From Lachnospiraceae bacterium (GTDB lineage Bacteria; Bacillota; Clostridia; Lachnospirales; Lachnospiraceae): a stretch of 51,523 nt of DNA. The position numbers and the translations under genes are program-made. The DNA is taken from the NCBI GenBank assembly GCA_021202075.1, contig JAJQDT010000118.1, positions 1 through 51,523 of the forward strand, in the 5' to 3' direction. Shown here piece by piece: positions 1-6,955 of this stretch. Within the stretch, counting starts at the first letter, position 1, and every line of letters begins with the position of its first letter. Below the pieces are notes generated by a model. That model had not been told where the DNA came from. It saw only the letters and a list, made by a program, of their open reading frames with translations, and searched no databases.

Positions 1-229
1 GGTGCGGTATTGTATGATCAAAGGTGACTACCTTTTGTCGCCCGAATCATTATATAAGAATCCTGCCCAAATGAAAACCACTGAATCAATTTTTGCTCTG
101 ATTTTAAAGCAGCTCTCTTTAAACAGTCCTGATCCATCTGTAGTATCCATGTTTTTCTGTGAATACCGCTTTTATGCATCTGATCATTCTTTACAGGAAT
201 TGCTTTACAGGAATTGCTGCAGTGCTTCC

Positions 230-520
230 TTAATCTTTTAAAGCACTTTCCAAAATCCTCGAAAGCACAGAGGTATAGCCTTTCCCAAGTGATTTTGCCA
301 TATTTAATGCCTGCGGGGAGAGGCGCAGTGTAACCGTCTGTTTTCTGCGCTCCTCTCTCCGCTTTGCAGAGACCTGGTAAAACTGTGCAAGTTCTTCATC
401 CGTCAGCTCCGGACAGTCATCATCAAATTCAATCGGGCGCTTAGCCGCTTCAAGCAGCATTTTCTCCTGATCTTCCGTTAATTTTGTCTCCGGTTTTAAT
501 TCATACGTTACCATCTTCAT
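230..520 (-). CDS. brnA: BrnA-family antitoxin
   Basis: Small 96-residue protein of the BrnA antitoxin type. Antitoxins of this family bind the RNase toxin BrnT and repress their own operon through a ribbon-helix-helix domain. The middle carries the acidic PELTDEELAQF segment seen before the DNA-binding part of BrnA proteins, and the C-terminal third (VTLRLSPQALNMAKS, then a basic/aliphatic helix) is the ribbon-helix-helix. The start overlaps the end of the upstream toxin remnant by 20 bases, the usual brnTA arrangement, and AAAGGAG lies just upstream. The partner toxin is truncated (see 501-653), so this antitoxin may now be an orphan. Family assignment rests on recognisable motifs and on the toxin fragment; function is inferred. 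Confidence 0.85.
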   Translation of the reverse strand: MKMVTYELKPETKLTEDQEKMLLEAAKRPIEFDDDCPELTDEELAQFYQVSAKRREERRKQTVTLRLSPQALNMAKSLGKGYTSVLSRILESALKD

Positions 521-653
521 AAAATCTCCTTTCTTTTCTTGTCGCCTGTCTGGCAGATATCACTCGTAACGTATCACTACGCTCAGTATAAACAAGTGTA
601 ATAAGAATCATCCTTTCCCCTACAATACCGATTGTAATGTACTTCGTATCCAT
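501..653 (-). pseudogene. brnT: N-terminally truncated BrnT toxin fragment
   Basis: Fifty codons in frame, ending inside the brnA start, read as the C-terminal half of a BrnT ribonuclease toxin: YITIGIVGERM, then VYTERSDTLRVISARQATR and a final RRFYE. BrnT is normally about 90 residues, so the first 35-40, including the conserved WDxxKxxxNxxKHG-type start, are missing. Reading upstream in frame meets TGA within eight codons, and the sequence there is a copy of a 58-base dispersed repeat (656-713). The toxin is therefore probably inactive, broken by the repeat or by a deletion beside it. An ATG at 653 could still start a 50-residue product, but the usual catalytic residues would be lost. Confidence 0.8.
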
Positions 654-655
654 GG

Positions 656-713
656 CCCGGATAAACCGGAATCAAAATTTTGCCATTTTCGCAAGAAATC
701 GTTCTTAAGTTCC
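656..713. repeat. Dispersed repeat family R1, copy 1
   Basis: This 58-base stretch recurs at 42157-42215 and 42219-42275 with high identity. Landmarks shared by all three are a CCGGA(T/C)AA(A/G)C(C/T)GG start, an AAAATTTT block, and an end of AAGAAATcGTTCTTAAG. Here it lies exactly between the stop codon of the metallophosphoesterase (713) and the shortened toxin frame (653). Confidence 0.8.
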
Positions 714-1474
714 TAACACAGCCGGAATATCTGCCTGTACATAACATGCATCTTCTCCGTCACGTTCTTCTCCATGTGATAATGTCCGAAAAACCAGTGT
801 CTGAAATCCGCCTTCTCATAAACTTCGCCTAAGAAGTCGATCAAAACATCCGCCCGTGTCCACCCTGGATCCATCATTTTCTGGATTTCCAAAGGCGCGC
901 AATGCGTCAGAATATAATCCGCCCTCCAGCCCAGCCTATCCAGTGTCTCGCGGCCGTGCGCAATCTCGGTTTCCGACGGCAGCTCCTGCTTCCACCAGGA
1001 TTCGTGCTCGACCCGGAACAGCTTATAGGGCCTCCTGCCCCAGGCATTGTCGCGCTTCCAGGTGTTAATCCTCGGATCGCCTTTCTGTAAAATGCCGTCC
1101 CTGATATCATGGCTTGAAGCACCGCCGAACACATAGAACACTTTATTTTCCAGCGTATAAGCATCTCCGCGCAGAAGATGGTACACCGACGGGCGAATCT
1201 GCTGTGCCATCCCGCCCGCAAACGGCACGGTCGGGAACTCGTCACTGTACAAACGGTCGAAATTCTCATGGTTCCCGTCTAAGAATAATGTCGTAAAAGG
1301 CTTTTCTTCCAGCCAGTCCAGGCGGTACTGTTCGCCGGAACCGTCCTGCCAGATACCGAAATCACCCAGGATAATGACGTAATCATCCTTCGTCATCTCC
1401 TTTCCCTCCGGAAAAATGTCGGAGCTCAAACGCGACATCCAGTCCGCGTGTGTATCCCCTGTCAGATAAATCAT
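713..1474 (-). CDS. Metallophosphoesterase (copy 1)
   Basis: Calcineurin-like metallophosphoesterase of 253 residues. The dimetal-binding blocks are all present and in order: GDTHADW near the N-terminus, GDFGIW around residue 40, DGNHENF around residue 70, and GHYHM near the C-terminus. I chose the ATG at 1474 because GGGAGG lies nine bases upstream and because the protein then starts right at the conserved MIYLTGDTH strand, as in the paralogue at 2624-3382. It follows the small XRE regulator by 47 bases and is probably cotranscribed with it. The natural substrate cannot be told from sequence; relatives include protein and nucleotide phosphatases. The stop codon lies at the edge of repeat R1. 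Confidence 0.9.
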   Translation of the reverse strand: MIYLTGDTHADWMSRLSSDIFPEGKEMTKDDYVIILGDFGIWQDGSGEQYRLDWLEEKPFTTLFLDGNHENFDRLYSDEFPTVPFAGGMAQQIRPSVYHLLRGDAYTLENKVFYVFGGASSHDIRDGILQKGDPRINTWKRDNAWGRRPYKLFRVEHESWWKQELPSETEIAHGRETLDRLGWRADYILTHCAPLEIQKMMDPGWTRADVLIDFLGEVYEKADFRHWFFGHYHMEKNVTEKMHVMYRQIFRLC

Positions 1475-1521
1475 CTGTAACCGCCTCCCTGCGATGATAG
1501 TATGAAAGGATGTTAATCTGT

Positions 1522-1773
1522 TTATGCACAAAGGCCGGGCTCCTCGTCTGTAACGAGGAGCTCATCCATATGTACACCCAGTACTCTGCTTAAATTCAGC
1601 AGATTGTCAATGCTCGGCAGGGATTTCCCGGACGTCCATTTATAGACAGCCTGAGGATTTTCAAATCCCATGATCTCCTGGATTTCCCTGACACTGAAAC
1701 CCTTTTCACGCATCAGTGTCCGAATGCGTTTTCCGCTTTCCATCTGTTTGATTGAAATATACCTTGCTTCCAT
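1522..1773 (-). CDS. XRE-family helix-turn-helix regulator
   Basis: An 83-residue single-domain DNA-binding protein of the Cro/C1 (XRE) type. The helix-turn-helix spans roughly residues 10-65, with SVREIQEIMGF as the first helices, NPQAVYKWTSGKSLPSIDN as recognition helix and wing, and a closing VLGVHMDELLV. The ATG at 1773 is preferred over one six codons upstream because AAAGGAG sits eight bases before it. It is followed directly by the metallophosphoesterase on the same strand, so it may regulate that gene and itself. Confidence 0.88.
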   Translation of the reverse strand: MEARYISIKQMESGKRIRTLMREKGFSVREIQEIMGFENPQAVYKWTSGKSLPSIDNLLNLSRVLGVHMDELLVTDEEPGLCA

Positions 1774-1889
1774 CCTGTGCTCTCCTTTCATCCTGCCGGG
1801 AATGCCAGCCTGCCGGAATGCTTTCGCACCAGACAGGTTCTGAGATTTTCCTTTGCGCCTTGTACCTGCATCATGTTCTGACTAATACG

Positions 1890-1921
1890 CGGGGCGCAGC
1901 CGATGTCGGAGCGGCCCCGCA
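1890..1921. other. GC-rich hairpin
   Basis: GCGGGGC and GGCCCCGC pair across a short loop, between the 3' end of the hypothetical gene at 1936-2280 and the XRE gene. No clear T-run follows on either strand, so it may be a weak terminator for the minus-strand gene or one of the intergenic hairpins that are common in this window. Confidence 0.4.
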
Positions 1922-1935
1922 CACGCCTTATGCTC

Positions 1936-2280
1936 CTACAGGAGCGTAAGACAGGGGTGGTTTGGAAAGAGTTCCACTTTCCGCAGCTCCACGCCTTCCG
2001 TGCTGACCGTTCCGGTCACCCGCGCCCATTCGCCCGGGAGCTCCATAAGAACCGCCGGGATCAGGTAGCTGAACGGGATTTTTTTCTGCCGTCCCCGGCT
2101 GAAGCGAAGGCGCCGGCTTTCGCAGGTACACTCGCGGCGGATCTTTCCGCAGCGGACGAAGAAACGTCTTACTGCGTAAAAGACTGTATTTTTGCCATAG
2201 CTGCAGGGAACATAAGAAACAAAGACATCATCAGAAGCAACAGAAACTTCACAAGAGATAGAACCGTTTGTCATTTTCAT
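1936..2280 (-). CDS. Hypothetical protein with regulated-looking leader
   Basis: A 114-residue reading frame that I do not recognise. The sequence has a mixed beta-strand pattern, three cysteines near the middle (RCGKIRRECTCESRR) and a basic patch, and no membrane segment or signal peptide. The start at 2280 is chosen because AAAGGAG lies nine bases upstream; an ATG two codons earlier is too close. The ribosome site is part of an inverted repeat (2292-2323). The gene sits between the two metallophosphoesterase copies on the same strand. It could be a single-strand-binding or OB-like small protein, given the strand pattern and a VTGTVSTEGVELRKVEL stretch, but that is only a guess. Confidence 0.6.
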   Translation of the reverse strand: MKMTNGSISCEVSVASDDVFVSYVPCSYGKNTVFYAVRRFFVRCGKIRRECTCESRRLRFSRGRQKKIPFSYLIPAVLMELPGEWARVTGTVSTEGVELRKVELFPNHPCLTLL

Positions 2281-2291
2281 AAACATTTACT

Positions 2292-2323
2292 CCTTTTGAT
2301 ATATTTGGATTTGAATCAAAAGG
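2292..2323 (-). promoter_or_regulatory. Hairpin that would mask a ribosome binding site
   Basis: On the minus strand CCTTTTGAT and ATCAAAAGG form a perfect 9-bp stem with a 14-base loop. The right arm contains most of the AAAGGAG site used by the hypothetical gene starting at 2280. A second hairpin (ACACCT with AGGTGT, 2333-2356) lies just upstream. Translation control by pairing of the ribosome site is an inference. Confidence 0.5.
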
Positions 2324-2623
2324 CAAAGAAAAACACCTGCGTCAAATGACAAGGTGTCTGAATCATCTTCATAATGACACACTCCGCCCCTGATTCTGCT
2401 CCATCCTCCATAACCAAAAACGCAAATGTGTTTTTTTCGTAAATGTTTACTCACTCATGCGTATATGATAACACAATTCCAATAAATGTCAACCCCTGAA
2501 TTTTATTTTTTCATTATTTGCATGCAATTACATTTTCTCAGATTCTCGCCGTTTGTTACTCGTTCTCTCCGCGCCCCGCAGCAAAGTTCGTGGCGCGGGT
2601 GTAACGACGCCATTTTGTTCTTG

Positions 2624-3382
2624 TCAGCAGAGCCGAAAAATCTGCCGGTACATGACATGCATTTTTTCCGTAACATTCATCTCCATATGGTAATGCCCAA
2701 AGAACCAATGGTCGAAGGACGCTTTCTCATAAACCTCCTGCAGAAAATCCATCAAACGATCGGCCTTCGTACACTTCGGATCAAGCATTCGCTGCACATC
2801 AATCGGTGCACAGTGCGAGAGGATATAATCAGCCCTCCAGCCAAGGCGATCCAGTGTATCACGGCCATGCGTGATTTCCTCCTCCGATGGCAGTTCCTGT
2901 TTCCTCCAGCTTTCGTGCTCGACACGAAACAGGCGGAATTTCTCGCCTAACACACGATCTCGCTGCCATAATTTGATCCGTGGATCCCCAATCTGCAGGA
3001 TCCCGTCCGAGATGTCATGACTGGATGCGCCGCCGAACACATAGAACACTTTATTTTCCAACGTATAGGCTTCTCCGCGCAGAAGATGGTACACCGACGG
3101 GCGGACTCTCTGCGCGATCCCTCCGTGAAAAGGAATAAGCGGAAACTCGTCACTGTATAATCGGTCGAAATTCTCGTGATTTCCGTCCAGAAACAGCGTC
3201 GTAAACGGGCGCTCATCCAGCCAATCCAGATGGTACCGCTCTCCCTTCGTATCCTTCCAGATGCCGAAATCGCCAAGAACGATCACGAAATCATCCTTCG
3301 TAAGCTTACGTCCTTCCGGAAACGATTGAAAGCTTAAACGAGTCATCCAGTCCGTATGTGTATCTCCTGTAAGATAGACCAT
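2624..3382 (-). CDS. Metallophosphoesterase (copy 2)
   Basis: Close paralogue of 713-1474, with the same length and the same metal-binding blocks (GDTHTDW, GDFGIW, DGNHENF, GHYHM). Roughly four residues in five are identical by eye, and long stretches of DNA match, so the pair comes from a fairly recent duplication. The ATG at 3382 gives the same N-terminus as copy 1; a GTG 13 codons upstream has a poorer ribosome site. No XRE gene precedes this copy. Differences cluster in the middle insert (residues about 125-160), near the position expected for substrate contacts, which could mean different substrates. Confidence 0.88.
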   Translation of the reverse strand: MVYLTGDTHTDWMTRLSFQSFPEGRKLTKDDFVIVLGDFGIWKDTKGERYHLDWLDERPFTTLFLDGNHENFDRLYSDEFPLIPFHGGIAQRVRPSVYHLLRGEAYTLENKVFYVFGGASSHDISDGILQIGDPRIKLWQRDRVLGEKFRLFRVEHESWRKQELPSEEEITHGRDTLDRLGWRADYILSHCAPIDVQRMLDPKCTKADRLMDFLQEVYEKASFDHWFFGHYHMEMNVTEKMHVMYRQIFRLC

Positions 3383-3462
3383 TTTCCCAACCACCCCGCA
3401 TGATTTTCTAAATACTTCCACCTTGTCTGAACTGCAATATTTTCACCTCAGTTCAAAATGCT

Positions 3463-3567
3463 TCTCTTTCCAAATGGCGATTCCGTTCTAAAAAATGATT
3501 CCCTTCCAAAAAGTGTTTCTCTTCCAAATAGCATTTCTCTTCCAAATAGCGACTTCTTTCCAAAGGA
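3463..3567. repeat. Six degenerate 18-base tandem repeats
   Basis: Units start at 3463, 3481, 3499, 3517, 3535 and 3553. The consensus is close to TTCTCTTCCAAATAGCGA; units four and five are almost identical, the outer ones drift. Read on the plus strand it encodes a hexapeptide repeat (SLPNSI, SLPNSD) inside a 62-codon open frame with no ribosome site, so I do not call a gene. It lies directly upstream of the methyltransferase pseudogene. Confidence 0.75.
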
Positions 3568-3632
3568 CTTTTGTAAGTATACGAAAAATATTATTTACGA
3601 AAACTATAGTTTATATATTTGCTTTTGTCAAT

Positions 3633-5239
3633 TTTCGTTATGTTAATGGTGGTCTGTTCTCCGATGAAGATATTGAGATACCGACCTTTACGGGCGAAAT
3701 TCGTGACCTGCTTCTTGAAAAAGCAAGCACCGGCTTTGACTGGTCAGAGATCAGCCCAACCATCTTCGGCGCTGTGTTTGAAAGTACATTGAACCCGGAG
3801 GCTCGGCGCTCCGGCGGTATGCACTACACTTCTGTTGAAAATATTCACAAGGTCATAGACCCATTGTTCCTGAATGACTTGAAGAAAGAGTTCTCAGAAA
3901 TCTGTGCAATGCCAGTGATAAAGATTAAGGAGCGCAAGCTTCGAGAATTCCAGACAAAATTAGCTTCGGCGTTATATTTAGACCCAGCTTGTGGCAGCGG
4001 AAATTTTCTGACGGAATCATATCTCTCACTCCGGCGGTTGGAGAATGATGTGCTTCGAGAGCTGTCCTATGGTCAGATCAGTTTTGGAGACGTGAACTAC
4101 AATCCGATTCAGGTTTCTCTGGGACAGTTTTACGGCATTGAAATTAACGACTTCGCTGTGACTGTTGCCAAGACTGCACTTTGGATTGCAGAAAGCCAGA
4201 TGATGAAGGAGACAGCGTCTATCGTTTTAATGCATTTGGATTTCCTGCCGTTGAAATCTTACTCGAATATCGTGGAAGGGAATGCGCTCCTGATGAATTG
4301 GGAGGATGTAGTGCCGAAGCAGAAGCTTGGCTATATCATGGGGAATCCCCCCGTTTGTCGGGAAAAAATACCAGATGGCAAGTCAAAAATCAGGATTGCT
4401 CTCCCCTTGTGTATGGAAGTTTTGCGCTTGATGATGGCAATTATACTATTAGTGCAAAAGAATATAATGAGTTGATTAGCAAGGAACCGGAGATACAGAA
4501 ATATCTCAAACTTTTTATCGGTTCAGAAGAATTCATAAATGGGAAGAAACGGTATTGCATTTGGTTAAAGGGAGCAGACATTCGGGACATAAAGAAAAGC
4601 AAAATATTAAGTGAGCGTGTCAATAATGTTCAACTCTGGCGTAGCAAGAGCGGCCGGAAAGAAACCGTTGCAGCTGCGGCAACACCTGCGTTATTTGCTG
4701 AAATCCGCCAGCCGGACTCTGATTATATGGCAATACCAATTACATCATCAGAGCGGCGGCGGTATATCCCGATAGGATACATGACAAAGGATACTATTGC
4801 CAGCAATCATCTGCTGGTTCTCCCAGACGCAACACCATATGAATTTGGAGTAATGACTTCTAATATCCATATGGCCTGGATGAGGACCGTGGCTGGAAGA
4901 TTGAAAAGCGACTACAACTATTCTGCACGTATTGTGTATAATAACTTCCCGTGGTGCAACCCTTCACCGGAATTAAAAGCTGTGGTTGAGAGAACGGCGC
5001 AGGGGATTCTTGACGCCCGTGCGCTATATCCAGAATATACGCTTGCTGAACTCTACGATCCGCTGTATATGCCGAAAGAATTATTAACGGCACACCAGAA
5101 TAATGACCGCGCTGTTATGGCTGCGTATGGCTTTAGTAAAAATAGCTCTGCGTTTTCCAGTGAATCCGCCTGTGTAGCGGAGCTGATGAAGCTGTATCAG
5201 AAAAAGGTTGAGGATGGCAGTAAAAATGGACGCATATAA
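3633..5239 (+). pseudogene. Broken MmeI-like (type IIL/IIG) restriction-methyltransferase
   Basis: Remnant of a large adenine methyltransferase of the MmeI-like class, normally about 900 residues. Homology begins abruptly at FRYVNGGLF, so the whole N-terminal nuclease and helical region is absent. The SAM motif LDPACGSGNFLTE is intact (about 3980), and IEIND follows. The catalytic NPPF motif is broken by one extra C in the run 4347-4352: with five Cs the frame reads GNPPFVGKKYQ. About 35 bases later the target-recognition part resumes in another frame at SPLVYGSFALDDGNY (4400), which implies a deletion of roughly 100 codons or more. The rest, including FIGSEEFING and ARALYPEYTLAELYDP, runs to a normal stop. 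It cannot encode an active enzyme. Confidence 0.85.
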
Positions 5240-5533
5240 GGCTCTTATCATGAATGTCGTAAATAGGTTCACAATGTATTGAAGCTTTCTTCCAGCGGTC
5301 TTATGTTTGGAAGGAAAACCTTTGGGAACGGCTTCAAAGTGATATGGAGTATGTGACTGAAACGAAAAAATCACATTTCTTTGGTTCGATTATTTTGAAG
5401 GAAGGCTTTCATACGTACCCCGCAGCAAGTGCGAGGTACTGTCCTGAATAGATACAAAGCTTCTATCCGCGATGTATTGACCTACAATATCATTCTCCTG
5501 ACTTTCAAGACGGTTTAAATGTACAAAAAAGCA
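5240..5533. other. Non-coding stretch, possible gene debris
   Basis: No convincing gene. A plus-strand frame around 5310-5450 reads like a protein scrap (SHFFGSIILKEGFHTYP) interrupted by stops, but I cannot assign it to a family. It probably belongs to the same decayed island as the methyltransferase. Confidence 0.4.
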
Positions 5534-5558
5534 GAAAAAACGGCCATCCAGGCCGTTT
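5534..5558 (-). terminator. Intrinsic terminator of the GH26 gene
   Basis: AAACGGCC and GGCCGTTT pair around a five-base loop; on the minus strand the stem is followed by a run of T. It lies 23 bases past the GH26 stop codon. Confidence 0.85.
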
Positions 5559-5580
5559 GCCCAAGATGACCGTTTTTCTC

Positions 5581-6549
5581 TTATTTCACATTCCACGGCA
5601 GCTTATCGAACGGCACCGCATACGGGCTGTGGTAATTCTCATAAAGCTGCTTTCTGTCTGTGAATTCCTCCGTAGAGCCAAAATCATTCGACCAGGTCAT
5701 ATACCAGCACCACGGAATCTGCTCTTCTATGATCGCATTCACATCCGGCATCGGGCCGACCTCCGCCAGGGCGCAGAGCTTTTCAGTCGGCGTAATCTTG
5801 ATCAGCTCCTGGTAATCGTCCGCCTGAGAAGTATGCTTATGCGCCTCGGGATAGGTATCTCTGGAGATGATATCCACGACATCATCCCCCGGATAGCCCT
5901 CCGGGATCACGGAATTCCACACCCACAGAAGATTATTCAATCCCTTGACCTCTGTAAAATAGTGGTACATATAGCGAAACAGCTTTTTCGCCGGTTCCGG
6001 GCCTTTTCTTCCCCACCAGAACCAAGTCCCGTCGGATTCGTGGAGCGGCCTCCACAGAACAGGGATGTTTTCATCCATAAAGCGTTTCAGCTGGACGGCT
6101 ATCAGATCCAGGTCGCGCAGGACGGCCCGGTTCTCCGCACTGCCCTCTACCAGCGCGCTGTCCGGATCGAAGTCTGTCTTTTCCGCGTAAAAGCTCTTGT
6201 CAAAGCCGCCGACCGGCGAATACCAGTGCCAGGAAAAGGTGACAATGCCGCCCTTTCTCCCCCAGTCCAGCGCGTTTTCCACCGTCCCCAGGTCTTCATA
6301 CAGCTCCGTCAGGCATTCCTCGTCGCAGGAATCCCACCGGACGTTCCCGGAATATGCCAGCAGCTCAAATCCGCAGACTGCCGGCTGCTTTCCGGTAATA
6401 TCCTGTATGTATCGGAGCTCCTTCGGGTTTCTGGTCTGCGTATGCTGCCCGAGAAGGACCGCCTTCCCGGAAATGCTCTCCAGATACGCCAGCAGCTTCA
6501 CCGCCTCCGGCGTCGCATTTTTATTGCAGGGTGTCTTTGCCTGATTCAT
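5581..6549 (-). CDS. GH26 beta-mannanase-like glycosidase, intracellular
   Basis: Glycoside hydrolase of family 26, mostly endo-beta-1,4-mannanases. The acid/base Glu171 sits in RPLHESDGTWFWWG and the nucleophile Glu263 in LCALAEVGPMPD, both in the family context; HWYSP (about 108) and the late WCWYMTWSNDF also match. The start at 6549 has GGAGGG eight bases upstream; an ATG eight codons earlier lacks one. There is no signal peptide, and at 322 residues it is a single domain without a binding module, so it should act in the cytoplasm on imported manno-oligosaccharides. It is monocistronic, with its own terminator, and divergent from the GH36 alpha-galactosidase; together they fit galactomannan use. 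Exact specificity (mannanase versus exo-mannobiohydrolase) is open. Confidence 0.9.
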   Translation of the reverse strand: MNQAKTPCNKNATPEAVKLLAYLESISGKAVLLGQHTQTRNPKELRYIQDITGKQPAVCGFELLAYSGNVRWDSCDEECLTELYEDLGTVENALDWGRKGGIVTFSWHWYSPVGGFDKSFYAEKTDFDPDSALVEGSAENRAVLRDLDLIAVQLKRFMDENIPVLWRPLHESDGTWFWWGRKGPEPAKKLFRYMYHYFTEVKGLNNLLWVWNSVIPEGYPGDDVVDIISRDTYPEAHKHTSQADDYQELIKITPTEKLCALAEVGPMPDVNAIIEEQIPWCWYMTWSNDFGSTEEFTDRKQLYENYHSPYAVPFDKLPWNVK

Positions 6550-6741
6550 GTACGCTTCCCTCCGTTTTCCCATTTTTATAAAATAACACGTTCCGCAAAT
6601 GTTCTACCTATTTTCTAATCCACAGCTTTTTGCCTGCATCCATGTTTACCATACATGTACCTGAAAATATGATACCATGAAGGATTTTAAATCGCAAGGC
6701 CAAAAGCGTAGAAGTGGAACTGTCGTGTCCAATTATTTTAC

Positions 6742-6770
6742 TTGAAAACTCAGAGGCAGCCATGTATAAT
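6742..6770 (+). promoter_or_regulatory. Sigma-A promoter for GH36
   Basis: TTGAAA, a 17-base spacer and TATAAT. Transcription would start near 6777, leaving a leader of about 180 bases before the GH36 start codon, filled with hairpins (6794-6916). Confidence 0.75.
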
Positions 6771-6793
6771 GATAGCCGCGCATTAAAAAATCT

Positions 6794-6916
6794 AATCGCT
6801 CCGCGATTGTATATCCCGTACGGAGTGCGGGATGCCCGCGCCCCACAATCGAAGATTGGGGGCATAACCCGGCAAGGGGCGCGGCCTTCGTCCATACTCT
6901 CTTCGCGAGTATGGAC
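6794..6916 (+). repeat. Hairpin array in the GH36 leader
   Basis: Four hairpins in a row: AATCGC/GCGATT (6794-6808), ATCCCG/CGGGAT (6812-6832), GCCCCACAATC/GATTGGGGGC (6840-6863) and GTCCATACTC/GAGTATGGAC (6890-6916, ten perfect pairs around TCTTCGC). The last belongs to a hairpin family also found at 15591, 34436, 45264 and 46444. The ribosome site follows 29 bases later. Apart from this and the promoter, the 6550-6955 gap holds nothing I recognise. Confidence 0.75.
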
Positions 6917-6955
6917 ATATAATTCCTTCAAAATCATTCTCCGGGAGGATCTGTT

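Noticed and set aside
3463..3567. CRISPR-like array
   Set aside because: Units are contiguous and degenerate with no unique spacers, and there are no cas genes.
3458..3646. Short gene encoding SLPNSI repeats
   Set aside because: No ribosome site, ends in sequence that leads into the methylase remnant, and shows no sign of selection.
4181..5239. Stand-alone 352-residue protein
   Set aside because: Only the part after about 4400 matches the methylase C-terminus; the earlier codons are a shifted reading of the methylase core.
5300..5460. Gene scrap reading SHFFGSIILKEGFHTYP
   Set aside because: Too short, interrupted by stops, and not assignable to a family.
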